Positions 32,384-39,979 of a stretch of DNA of 64,000 nucleotides are shown here, piece after piece. The stretch's first letter is position 1. Each line of letters opens with the position of its first letter. The position numbers and the translations under genes are program-made. Location of the stretch: assembly GCF_003675855.1 (NCBI RefSeq), contig NZ_RCIH01000002.1, positions 169,654-233,653 on the forward strand, written 5' to 3'. The notes below the pieces were generated by a model. The model saw only the letters and a list, made by a program, of their open reading frames with translations, made no database searches and was not told the DNA's origin. The DNA comes from Halostella salina (GTDB taxonomy: Archaea; Halobacteriota; Halobacteria; Halobacteriales; Natronoarchaeaceae).

Positions 32384-33109
32384 CACGTCCGACAGCAATC
32401 CGTCCTCCGGGAACTCGACGTCGAGCGACGCGTCGAACAGCGTCTCCGCGACGGCGGCGACGGCCGGCGCGTAGGCGTCGTCGGGGTCGGTGACCGCCGG
32501 GGCGTTCCCCGGGCGGACGACCGCGCTTTCGGGCACCGTCAGGTCGGCCTCCTCGACCGGGTCCTCCCCGCGGTTCGAGACGACGAGGTCGGCGGCTGTG
32601 CCCACGTCCGCCAGTCGGCCGCGGAGCCGCTGGAGCGCGTCGACCCCGCGGTTGGACGCGGGGAGCACGACGCCGACGCGGTCCGCCCGCGTCACCGCGG
32701 CGACGGCGGGGTTGTCCGCGACCGGCGGCGCGTCGACGACCACGTGGTCGACTCGTTCGGCCGCCGTGTCGATGGTCTCCCCGAGCCGTTCGGCCGCGCC
32801 GGCCGTCTTGGCCCGGGCCAGCGCCTCGAACGCCGCGCGGGCGGGGCAGGCGGCAACGGAGCCGGGAGCGTCGACGTCGAGGTCGACCAGTGCGTCCGTG
32901 ACCGCCGTTTCGTCGTCGGTGACGAGCGTCGTCACGTCGGGGTCGATCCGCCCGTCGACGTAGTCCGCGAGGCCCTGCGTGGCGTAGTTCGCGTCGATCA
33001 CCGCTACCTCGCGCCCGTCGCGGGCGAGCGTCGCCGCGACCTCGACCGAGAGGCGCGTCGTCCCCGCGCCGCCGGTCGCGCCGACGAGGGTTACAGTTCG
33101 GATCGTCAT
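32375..33109 (-). CDS. MinD/ParA-like ATPase with degenerate P-loop
   Basis: A 244-residue protein of the SIMIBI class. The N-terminus reads MTIRTVTLVGATGGAGTTRL where MinD/ParA proteins have KGGxGKTT, so both lysines of the deviant Walker A motif are missing. Other family marks remain: VIDANYATQGLADYVDG in place of D(x)DxxxxNL, and VDHVVVDAPPVADN as Walker B. The start ATG 33109 is chosen because the frame upstream becomes Arg-rich. It may bind nucleotide weakly or act as a non-hydrolysing scaffold. There is no membrane-targeting helix at the C-terminus. Confidence 0.8.
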   Translation of the reverse strand: MTIRTVTLVGATGGAGTTRLSVEVAATLARDGREVAVIDANYATQGLADYVDGRIDPDVTTLVTDDETAVTDALVDLDVDAPGSVAACPARAAFEALARAKTAGAAERLGETIDTAAERVDHVVVDAPPVADNPAVAAVTRADRVGVVLPASNRGVDALQRLRGRLADVGTAADLVVSNRGEDPVEEADLTVPESAVVRPGNAPAVTDPDDAYAPAVAAVAETLFDASLDVEFPEDGLLSDVLQ

Positions 33110-33168
33110 GCCAGTCGTTTCTAACTTACTGGCATAAAAATATCCGCGTTTGGTTCGAGCAGAAACGA

Positions 33169-33594
33169 CTACGCGCCGTCGGCGATCCGGTCGGCGATGT
33201 CGTCGAGTTCGTCGTCCGAGAGGTCGGGGCGGGAGCCGGCGATCGCGTGGATCGGGCGGCCGCCGTCGCCCTCGAACCGCGGGATGACGTGCCCGTGGAC
33301 GTGCGGGACCTCCTGGCCCGCGGCCTCGCCGTTGTTGAACGCGACGTTCGAGGCGTCGGCGTCGACGGCGTCCTCGACGACCGGGGCGAGGTCGTGGAGC
33401 GCGGCAAAGACGGCCGCGCCCGCGTCCTCGGGCAGGTCGCCGAGCGTCTCGTGGTGTGCTTTCGGGATGACGAGCGTGTGCCCCGGCGCGAGCGGATTCG
33501 CGTCGAGGAAGGCGAGCACGTCGTCGTTCTCGTAGACGGTTCGGCTCGGGATGTCGCCGGCAACGATCCCACAGAAGATGCAGTCCTCGGCCAT
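33169..33594 (-). CDS. HIT-family hydrolase
   Basis: A 141-residue histidine-triad protein that hydrolyses nucleoside phosphoramidates or dinucleotides. The N-terminal CIFCGIVAGDIPSRTVYEND supplies a zinc or structural pair, and the catalytic triad is HVHGHVIPR near residue 98. The length and order match the HinT branch. It stands alone between the MinD-like gene and the glycosylase, in the same direction. Confidence 0.92.
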   Translation of the reverse strand: MAEDCIFCGIVAGDIPSRTVYENDDVLAFLDANPLAPGHTLVIPKAHHETLGDLPEDAGAAVFAALHDLAPVVEDAVDADASNVAFNNGEAAGQEVPHVHGHVIPRFEGDGGRPIHAIAGSRPDLSDDELDDIADRIADGA

Positions 33595-33666
33595 GTGCGT
33601 GGCGTCGGCCGCTCCGGTAAAGAAGGTTACCCGACGAGCGCGGCCAGCGGCCGGCAGCCGCGACCG

Positions 33667-34290
33667 TCACTCGACCAGCGCGGCCAGTTCCTCGCGGATG
33701 GCGTCGACGTACCCCTCGCGGTCGTAGCCGAGGCGGCCGAGCCACACGTCCTGATAGGAGGGGTGCAGGAGGGGGAGCACGTCGACGTCGAGCGCCTCCA
33801 CGCGGACGGGGTCCAACACCGAGTCGATGAAGCCGTCGAGCGTCCGGCCGTCGGCGGCGAGCAGCGACCGCGTCGCGTGCTTGCCCGTCGCGAGGACGGC
33901 CGCGGGGGCGACCTGGTCGAGTTCCGTCCGGAGGTGGTCGCGGCAGTTCGCCCGCTCCGCGGCGGTCGGCTCGCGGTTGGATCCGTCGCCGTCCGCGGGG
34001 AAGCACTTGACCGCGTTCGTGAAGTAGCAGTCGTCGGCGTAGCCGAGGTCGGCGACGAGTCCGCGGACGCGGCGGCCGGAGTGGCGGGTGGTGTACGCCC
34101 GCCCGGTCCAGTTGCCGCCGCGCCAGCGGTCGGCCTCCGGATCACCTGCGCCGGGTGCCTCCCCGACGACGGCCAGCGTCGCGTCGAGCGAGCCGGTGCC
34201 CCACGAGATCCGTTCCCGGCAGTCGACGAGCGCCGGACAGCGCTCGCAGCCGGGTTCGATAACGTTACGCGAGTCGGGGAATCGGGGCAT
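33667..34290 (-). CDS. uracil-DNA glycosylase family protein
   Basis: A 207-residue glycosylase-fold protein that should remove uracil from DNA. It has an N-terminal cysteine set (GCERCPALVDC) as in Fe-S-containing family 4/5 enzymes, the motif VVGEAPGAGDPEADRW and the second catalytic motif LLHPSYQD near residue 180. The first motif lacks the usual PF(V/I)G continuation, reading GNWTGRAYTT instead, so substrate range may differ. ATG 34290 is the best start; the frame is open further upstream. It is divergent from the small membrane gene at 34388. Confidence 0.82.
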   Translation of the reverse strand: MPRFPDSRNVIEPGCERCPALVDCRERISWGTGSLDATLAVVGEAPGAGDPEADRWRGGNWTGRAYTTRHSGRRVRGLVADLGYADDCYFTNAVKCFPADGDGSNREPTAAERANCRDHLRTELDQVAPAAVLATGKHATRSLLAADGRTLDGFIDSVLDPVRVEALDVDVLPLLHPSYQDVWLGRLGYDREGYVDAIREELAALVE

Positions 34291-34387
34291 CGGGCGGACA
34301 ACGACCGCCGTGTTCGTGTACCCGTCGGTTTTCCGGCGTCGCCCGCCGAACGAAAAACCCATAATCACCTGCCGTCTCCCGTCGGCC

Positions 34388-34600
34388 ATGCAGATACTCA
34401 TCGAACTGTTCGTGTACGCGCTCGGGGCGGGCGCGCTGACGCTGCTCGGCCTGGCGACCGAGTACAGTGGCCTCCAGCAGCTCACTGGCGGCGACCCCGT
34501 GCTCGGGCTGTGGTTCACCGGGTTCGGCGTCGTCCTGCTGTACGCGGGCGTCTACCTGCTCGGCTACGAGCAGGTGGTCCGGCGGGCAATCGACGCCTAA
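34388..34600 (+). CDS. 70-residue two-helix membrane protein
   Basis: Starts MQILIELFVYALGAGALTLL, with a second helix VLGLWFTGFGVVLLYAGVYL and a short basic end. It has no motif beyond hydrophobicity. It is divergent from the glycosylase gene. Function unknown. Confidence 0.6.
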   Translation: MQILIELFVYALGAGALTLLGLATEYSGLQQLTGGDPVLGLWFTGFGVVLLYAGVYLLGYEQVVRRAIDA

Positions 34601-34731
34601 CCGGGAGTAACGGGTTCCGCCACCAACACGAACCGGCAACAACGCGGGAACCGTTCGAACGTTCTCCGACATAGAACCCCGTAGAGCCCGTAACAACGGT
34701 TAATCCGCTGTTTTCCTTGCATACGGAGGCA

Positions 34732-35604
34732 ATGTCAGCAACACGGCGAGACGCGCTGAAGGCGCTCGGTGCCGCAGGTGTACTGTCGGTGGTCGGGGCG
34801 GGAGCCGCGACGGCCCAGGAAGGAAACGACGATGACGACGAGGTGGACCTCGGGGCGGACGAGGCGGCCGTCAGGGTCGCCCACGCGTCGCCCGACGCGC
34901 CCGACGTGGACGTGCTCGTCGACGGCGAGCCGGCGTTCACCGGCGTCGCCTACGGCAGCGTGACGGAGTACGCGACGCTCCCCACGGGGACGTACACGGT
35001 GACCATCACCGCCGCGGGCGACCGCGACACGGTGGCGTTCGAGGGCGATATCACGGTCGAGCCCGGCTACTTTACCGTCGCGGCAGTCGGCGAACTCGCC
35101 GAGGACACCTTCGAGCCGGCGATACTGGAGGACGGCAACGCCGCGCTGGTGCGGCTGTACCACGCCTCGCCCGACGCGCCCGCCGTCGACGTGGGCGTCG
35201 AGGACACGGAGTTCGTACCGTTCGAAGACGTGAGCTTCGGGCAGGTGACCGACTACGCGACGGTCGCACCCGGATCGTACACGCTGGCCGTCCGGCCGGC
35301 GGGCGACGACGAGGCCGACCCGGTCGCCACGTTCGACGTGGAACTGGAGCGCGGGACGGTGTACAGCGCGTACGCGACGGGCTACCTCGCGCCGGAGGAC
35401 GCCGCGGGCGACGAGGAGTTCGACCTGGTCGTCGCGGAGGACCCGTTCGAGCAGTTGCCCGAATCGGCCGACGACACGGACGACGACGGCGATGACATGG
35501 ACGACGACGGCGACGACATGGACGACGGCACCGGGAACGGGAACGACGACAACGGCGACGACACGACTACCGACGACAGCGACGACGGCAACGACAAGCA
35601 CTGA
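34732..35604 (+). CDS. Tat-exported DUF4397 protein
   Basis: A 290-residue exported protein. The Tat signal is SATRRDALKALGAAGV, with cleavage near ATAQ. Two DUF4397 beta domains follow, each opening with a near-identical phrase (RVAHASPDAPDVDVLVDG and RLYHASPDAPAVDVGVED). The last 45 residues are almost pure Asp with Gly, Asn and Thr. DUF4397 proteins are surface or extracellular beta proteins of unknown function. A T-run follows the stop. A TATA-like box lies about 30 bases before ATG 34732. Confidence 0.85.
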   Translation: MSATRRDALKALGAAGVLSVVGAGAATAQEGNDDDDEVDLGADEAAVRVAHASPDAPDVDVLVDGEPAFTGVAYGSVTEYATLPTGTYTVTITAAGDRDTVAFEGDITVEPGYFTVAAVGELAEDTFEPAILEDGNAALVRLYHASPDAPAVDVGVEDTEFVPFEDVSFGQVTDYATVAPGSYTLAVRPAGDDEADPVATFDVELERGTVYSAYATGYLAPEDAAGDEEFDLVVAEDPFEQLPESADDTDDDGDDMDDDGDDMDDGTGNGNDDNGDDTTTDDSDDGNDKH

Positions 35605-35618
35605 TCGTCCCGCATACG

Positions 35619-35625
35619 TTTTTTT
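35619..35625 (+). terminator. poly-T terminator of the DUF4397 gene
   Basis: Seven T residues 15 bases after the stop codon, the typical archaeal intrinsic signal. Confidence 0.6.
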
Positions 35626-35743
35626 GCGCTGCCGGGCACTGCCTCCGCGAACCGACCGGAGTCGAACCGATTTGGTCTGAACCAATGTGGTCACCGATCC
35701 GGTCAACGAACCACCGTACGCAACCGCCCTAACGATCAGCGGT

Positions 35744-35804
35744 CGGCCAGCGCGAGGGCGCTCGCCGCCCCCGGCGAGCGGCCGAGCGTTCGGGGGAGGG
35801 CAGG
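35744..35804. repeat. 61-bp intergenic repeat, copy 1
   Basis: Matches 39693-39753 at 59 of 61 positions. It begins CGGCCAGCGCGAGGGC and ends GGGGGAGGGCAGG, with the self-complementary core GGCGCTCGCCG. The two copies bracket ileS in the same orientation. Confidence 0.85.
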
Positions 35805-36006
35805 CACTCGAAGCGTGCGCTGACGACCGTCAGCGCTCGCGCAGACTGGCGGGCCTTAGCGAGAATCGCACAGCGATTCTCGCGGCGTCTTCGCGAACGG
35901 AGTGAGCGAAGGCTCGGAGGACGCTTTGCGTCCTCCGGTGGACATAGAAAGGGCGCAGCGCGCCGTGCCAACGGCGCGCAAGGGCTTTCTGTGGGACCGA
36001 TCCCCC

Positions 36007-36013
36007 TTTAATA
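36007..36013 (+). promoter_or_regulatory. TATA-like box of ileS
   Basis: TTTAATA centred 25 bases before the ATG at 36035, directly after the hairpin cluster. Confidence 0.55.
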
Positions 36014-36034
36014 GTGGAGGGACACAGACCACCC

Positions 36035-39000
36035 ATGAGCAGGTTCGCGGCGGTCGACGACCAGTACGACCCCGACGCCGTCGAGGAGCGAGTGTTCGAC
36101 TACTGGGACGAGGTCGACGCATACGAGCAGGCGAAAGCACACCGTGAGGGCGAGGAGCCGTTCTTCTTCGTCGACGGCCCGCCGTACACCTCCGGGTCGG
36201 CCCACATGGGCCACGCGTGGAACAAGAGCCTGAAGGACGTGTACATCCGCTACAAGCGGATGTGCGGCTACGACGTGACCGACCGCCCCGGCTACGACAT
36301 GCACGGCCTCCCCATCGAGACGAAGGTGGAGGAGGAGAAGGGGTTCGAGAACAAGAAGGACATCGAGGCGTACGGCGTCGACCGGTTCATCGACGACTGC
36401 CGCGAGTTCGCCGAGGGGAGCCTCGAAGGCCTCCAGAACGACTTCAAATCCTTCGGCGTCTGGATGGACTGGGACGACCCGTACAAGACGGTCACCCCGG
36501 AGTACATGGAGGCGGCCTGGTGGGGGTTCTCGCAGGCCCACGAGCGCGGCCTCGTCGAGCAGGGCCAGCGCTCGATCACCCAGTGTCCGCGGTGTGAGAC
36601 GGCCATCGCCAACAACGAGGTCGAGTACGAGGACGTGGAGGACCCGTCGATCTACGTGAAGTTCGACCTGGCCGACCGCGAGGGCCACCTCGTCATCTGG
36701 ACGACGACGCCGTGGACGATCCCCGCGAACACGTTCGTCGCGGTCGACGGCGACCTGGAGTACGTCGGCGTGGACGCGGAGAAAGACGGCGAGACCGAAC
36801 GGCTCTACGTCGCCGAGGAGTGCGTCGAGGACGTGCTCCGGGAGGGGCGCTACGACGACTACGAGGTCGTCGAGACGCTGTCCGGCGATGAGATGGTCGG
36901 CTGGGCGTACGACCACCCGCTCGCCGACGAGGTGCCCGAGCATCCCGACGGCGAGGGCGCGCTGGAGGTGTACACCGCCGACTACGTCGAGGCCGACCGC
37001 ACCGGGCTGGTCCACTCCGCGCCGGGCCACGGCGAGGAGGACTTCGAGCGCGGGCGGGAACTGGGGCTTGACATCGTCTGTCCGGTCGGCAGCGATGGCG
37101 TGTACGACCAGCGCGCCGGCGAGTACGCCGACCAGTACGTCAAAGACGCGAACGACGACATCATCGCTGACCTGCAGGACTCGGGGCTGATGCTCTCGGC
37201 CGGGACGACCACCCACAGCTACGGCCACTGCTGGCGCTGTGACACCGGCATCGTCCAGATCGTCACCGACCAGTGGTTCATCAACATCACCGAGATCAAA
37301 GACGATCTGCTGGACAACATCGGCGACGCGGAGTGGTTCCCCGAGGAGGCCCGGGAGAACCGCTTCCGGAACTTCGTCGAGGAGGCCCCCGACTGGAACG
37401 TCTCGCGCCAGCGCTACTGGGGGACCCCCGTGCCGATCTGGCTCCCCAGCGAGGACGAGCGCGGCGAGCCGGTCGAGTGGAGCGGCGACATGGCCGACGC
37501 CATCGTCGTCAGCGACCGCGAGGAACTGGCCGAGCGCGTCGACCAGGAGGTCGACCCCGACGCGGTCGACCTGCACAAGGGCACCGTCGACGACCTGACG
37601 ATCACCGAGGACGGCGTCACCTACGAGCGCGTCCCGGACGTGTTCGACGTGTGGCTGGACTCCTCGGTGGCGACGTGGGGCACGCTGGACTACCCCGAGG
37701 AGACCGACGCGTTCGACGAGCTGTGGCCCGCCGACCTCATCATGGAGGCCCACGACCAGACGCGGGGCTGGTTCTGGTCCCAGCTCGGCATGGGGACAGC
37801 CGCCGTCGGCGAGAGCCCCTACGAGCGAGTGCTGATGCACGGCCACGCGCTGATGCCCGACGGCCGGGCGATGTCCAAGTCCAAGGACATTCGGGTCGAC
37901 CCCGGCGAGGTCGTCGACGAGTACGGCGCGGACCCGATGCGGGCGTTCCTGCTGTCGCTGACCGCCCGCGGGGACGACATGCAGTTCTCCTACGACGAGA
38001 CGGGGGAGATGCAGCGCCGCCTCAACATCCTCTGGAACGTGTTCCGCTTCCCGCTGCCGTACATGCGGATGGACGGGTTCGACCCGGAGGCCGTCGACCT
38101 GGCCGACGCCGACCTCGAACTCGCCGACGAGTGGGTGCTCTCGCGGCTCCAGACCGTCGAGGCCGAGGCCACCGAGGCGATGGAGGACTACCGGCAGGAC
38201 GAGGCCGTCGACGCGATACTCGACTTCGTCGTCGAGGACGTCTCCCGGTACTACGTCCAGCAGGTCCGCGAACGGATGTGGGAGGAGGCCGACAGCCCCT
38301 CCAAGACGGCCGCCTACGCGACGCTGTACCGCGTGCTCCGCGAGGTCGTCGCCCTGCTCGCGCCCTTCACGCCGTTCATCACCGAGGAGATATACGGGAC
38401 ACTCACCGGCGACGCCGAGTACGACACCGTCCATATGTGCGACTGGCCGACGCCGGACGACGCGTGGCGCGACGAGCAACTGGAGACGGACGTTGCGTTC
38501 CTCCGCGCCGTCGAGGAGGCCGGCTCGAACGCCCGCCAGCAGGCCGAGCGCAAGCTGCGCTGGCCCGTCCAGCGCGTCGTCGTCGCGGCCGAGGACGAGC
38601 GCCTGACCGACGCCGTCGCGCGCCACCGCGACCTGCTCGGCGACCGGCTCAACGCCCGCGACGTCGAACTCGTCGGGGCCGACGAGGAGTGGTCGGAGCT
38701 GCAGTACAGCGCCCGCGCCGACATGAGCGAACTCGGCCCCGCGTTCGGCGACCGCGCCGGTGCGGTGATGAACGCCCTGAACGACGCCCGCGTCGACGAG
38801 CCGTCGCTGGACGCGCTGGAGGCGGCCGTCGCCGACGCGCTCGACGGCGAGTCGCTGACCGACGAGATGGTCGAGTTCGTCACCGAAACGCCCGAGGGCG
38901 TCACCGGTACCGCGGTCGAACGCGGCGGCGAGGAGCGCGGCGTCGTCTACGTCGACACGACGCTCACCGAGGACATCGAGTCCGAGGGGTATGCCCGCGA

Positions 39001-39274
39001 GGTGATCCGCCGCGTGCAGGAGATGCGCAAGGACCTCGATCTCGACATCGAGGAGCGCATCCGGCTGGACCTGTCGGTCGCCGACGACCGCGTCGCCGAC
39101 CTCGTCGACCGCCACCGCGACCTCGTGCGCGAGGAGGTCCGCGCCGACGAGTTCGCGGCCGTCGAGGACGGCCATCGCAAGGAGTGGGACGTTGAAGGCG
39201 TGGCGATGGAGATCGCCATCGAGCCGTTCGAGGCCGACCAGCGGGAGGCCTCGGAACAGGCGAGCGGCGACTGA
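36035..39274 (+). CDS. ileS: isoleucyl-tRNA synthetase
   Basis: A class I synthetase of 1079 residues that charges tRNA-Ile. The HIGH motif appears as GSAHMGHAWNKSLKD near residue 55, and the KMSKS loop as GRAMSKSKDIRVDP near 615. The editing (CP1) domain lies between them with TTPWTIPAN, and the anticodon-binding and C-terminal domains follow to EASEQASGD. Length and architecture fit the archaeal/eukaryotic type. The start ATG 36035 matches the TATA box; a GTG 21 bases earlier is less likely. A mutated copy of its C-terminal codons lies 157 bases after its stop. Confidence 0.97.
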   Translation: MSRFAAVDDQYDPDAVEERVFDYWDEVDAYEQAKAHREGEEPFFFVDGPPYTSGSAHMGHAWNKSLKDVYIRYKRMCGYDVTDRPGYDMHGLPIETKVEEEKGFENKKDIEAYGVDRFIDDCREFAEGSLEGLQNDFKSFGVWMDWDDPYKTVTPEYMEAAWWGFSQAHERGLVEQGQRSITQCPRCETAIANNEVEYEDVEDPSIYVKFDLADREGHLVIWTTTPWTIPANTFVAVDGDLEYVGVDAEKDGETERLYVAEECVEDVLREGRYDDYEVVETLSGDEMVGWAYDHPLADEVPEHPDGEGALEVYTADYVEADRTGLVHSAPGHGEEDFERGRELGLDIVCPVGSDGVYDQRAGEYADQYVKDANDDIIADLQDSGLMLSAGTTTHSYGHCWRCDTGIVQIVTDQWFINITEIKDDLLDNIGDAEWFPEEARENRFRNFVEEAPDWNVSRQRYWGTPVPIWLPSEDERGEPVEWSGDMADAIVVSDREELAERVDQEVDPDAVDLHKGTVDDLTITEDGVTYERVPDVFDVWLDSSVATWGTLDYPEETDAFDELWPADLIMEAHDQTRGWFWSQLGMGTAAVGESPYERVLMHGHALMPDGRAMSKSKDIRVDPGEVVDEYGADPMRAFLLSLTARGDDMQFSYDETGEMQRRLNILWNVFRFPLPYMRMDGFDPEAVDLADADLELADEWVLSRLQTVEAEATEAMEDYRQDEAVDAILDFVVEDVSRYYVQQVRERMWEEADSPSKTAAYATLYRVLREVVALLAPFTPFITEEIYGTLTGDAEYDTVHMCDWPTPDDAWRDEQLETDVAFLRAVEEAGSNARQQAERKLRWPVQRVVVAAEDERLTDAVARHRDLLGDRLNARDVELVGADEEWSELQYSARADMSELGPAFGDRAGAVMNALNDARVDEPSLDALEAAVADALDGESLTDEMVEFVTETPEGVTGTAVERGGEERGVVYVDTTLTEDIESEGYAREVIRRVQEMRKDLDLDIEERIRLDLSVADDRVADLVDRHRDLVREEVRADEFAAVEDGHRKEWDVEGVAMEIAIEPFEADQREASEQASGD

Positions 39275-39292
39275 CGGGAGCCGCGAGCCCCC

Positions 39293-39312
39293 GCTGCACC
39301 CGAAGCGTCGGA
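39293..39312 (+). repeat. 20-bp direct repeat, copy 1
   Basis: GCTGCACCCGAAGCGTCGGA, identical to 39473-39492. The second copy lies inside the ileS-like fragment. The pair marks the ends of a local duplication. Confidence 0.75.
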
Positions 39313-39340
39313 GTAGCGGGACGGAGTCGGGGCGCCGGAG

Positions 39341-39382
39341 CGGGGCGACGCCCCGCGGAGACGCTTTTTGATCGAGCTTTTT
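39341..39382 (+). terminator. ileS terminator region
   Basis: A small hairpin (CGGGGC, loop GAC, GCCCCG) at 39341-39355 is followed by two T5 runs at 39365-39369 and 39378-39382. Confidence 0.55.
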
Positions 39383-39430
39383 GCGTGAGTGGTGCGCGAC
39401 GCGCACCCGAACGGAAAAAGGTCGTGTCGG

Positions 39431-39496
39431 GACGTTGAAGGCGTGGGAATGGAGATCGCAATCGAACCGCTGGCTGCACCCGAAGCGTCGGACTGA
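39431..39496 (+). pseudogene. duplicated fragment of the ileS 3' end
   Basis: An in-frame reading gives DVEGVGMEIAIEPL and ends ASD before TGA. The first 39 bases match ileS 39188-39226 at 35 positions. It has no start codon or upstream part and must be a relic of duplication or recombination. The ending differs from the live gene, so it may preserve an older or foreign ileS tail. Confidence 0.7.
39473..39492 (+). repeat. 20-bp direct repeat, copy 2
   Basis: Second copy of GCTGCACCCGAAGCGTCGGA, within the ileS-like fragment, 180 bases from the first. Confidence 0.75.
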
Positions 39497-39505
39497 CGCA
39501 CCGGG

Positions 39506-39643
39506 TCAGACACCGTACTCGGTCACGCCGAGTATCGCCCCGCAGTTTCGACACTCCCAGACGGTCGCGTCGCTGAACTTCGCGTCCGTGTCGCTCTCGA
39601 CGACCTCGACGAGTTCCTCGCCGCAGTCCGTGCAGTGACCCAT
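39506..39643 (-). CDS. 45-residue zinc-ribbon microprotein
   Basis: Starts MGHCTDCGEELVEVVESDTD and has a second pair, WECRNCGAI, before a short end. The two CxxC pairs, 30 residues apart, form a zinc ribbon. It resembles LysW in pattern but lacks the EDWGE end, so it is not a carrier. AT-rich DNA lies before its ATG. It lies between the ileS relic and the hairpin cluster, a repeat-rich spot, yet keeps an intact frame. Confidence 0.7.
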   Translation of the reverse strand: MGHCTDCGEELVEVVESDTDAKFSDATVWECRNCGAILGVTEYGV

Positions 39644-39692
39644 GGTCGGCCGTTTATTTCGTCACCACAAAAAACAGACCGACGGTTCTGCA

Positions 39693-39753
39693 CGGCCAGC
39701 GCGAGGGCGCTCGCCGCCCCCGGCGAGCGGCCGAGCGCCCGGGGGAGGGCAGG
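39693..39753. repeat. 61-bp intergenic repeat, copy 2
   Basis: Matches 35744-35804 with two changes (TT to CC). It has the same orientation as copy 1; the two copies are separated by ileS. Confidence 0.85.
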
Positions 39754-39966
39754 CCGTCGGCTGTGGTCGTTGTGCGGGTCGAAGCGATCACGCATACGGC
39801 GGCGAAGCCGCCGTTTCGCCGTCAGAGCGAAGCTCTGACGAGCCTCCGCTCACGTCGTTCGCGGAGACACCGCGAGCGCCGTCGGCGCTCGCGGCCTTTT
39901 TCATCGAAGTTTTTGCCGGGAGGGTGCCCGCAGCGGGCCGAAGGCCCGCGAGGACACCCGACCGGG

Positions 39967-39971
39967 AAAAA
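39967..39971 (-). terminator. poly-T terminator of the transducer gene
   Basis: Reads TTTTT on the minus strand nine bases after the transducer's stop codon. A GC-rich dyad region follows. Confidence 0.45.
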
Positions 39972-39979
39972 GTTCGTCG

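Larger units (their letters stand above)
35605..36034. repeat. hairpin cluster upstream of ileS
   Basis: No gene in 430 bases. After the T-run terminator there are several perfect hairpins: 35859-35883 (10-bp arms), 35889-35911 (6-bp), 35916-35936 (9-bp, loop TTT) and 35958-35979 (9-bp). The 61-base block at 35744-35804 recurs downstream of ileS. The region ends in the ileS promoter. Confidence 0.7.
39644..39979. repeat. hairpin cluster between the zinc protein and the transducer
   Basis: No gene in 336 bases. It holds copy 2 of the 61-bp repeat and hairpins at 39796-39814 (8-bp arms), 39820-39840 (9-bp) and 39871-39893 (10-bp); the first two have GAA loops and the third GTC. The end contains a T-run for each strand. 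Confidence 0.7.

Noticed and set aside
36008..39406. Open reading frame of more than 1100 codons on the minus strand across ileS
   Set aside because: It is the antisense shadow of ileS; its translation is a repetitive Val/Leu/His/Asp-rich string with no domain, as expected from GC-rich codons read backwards.
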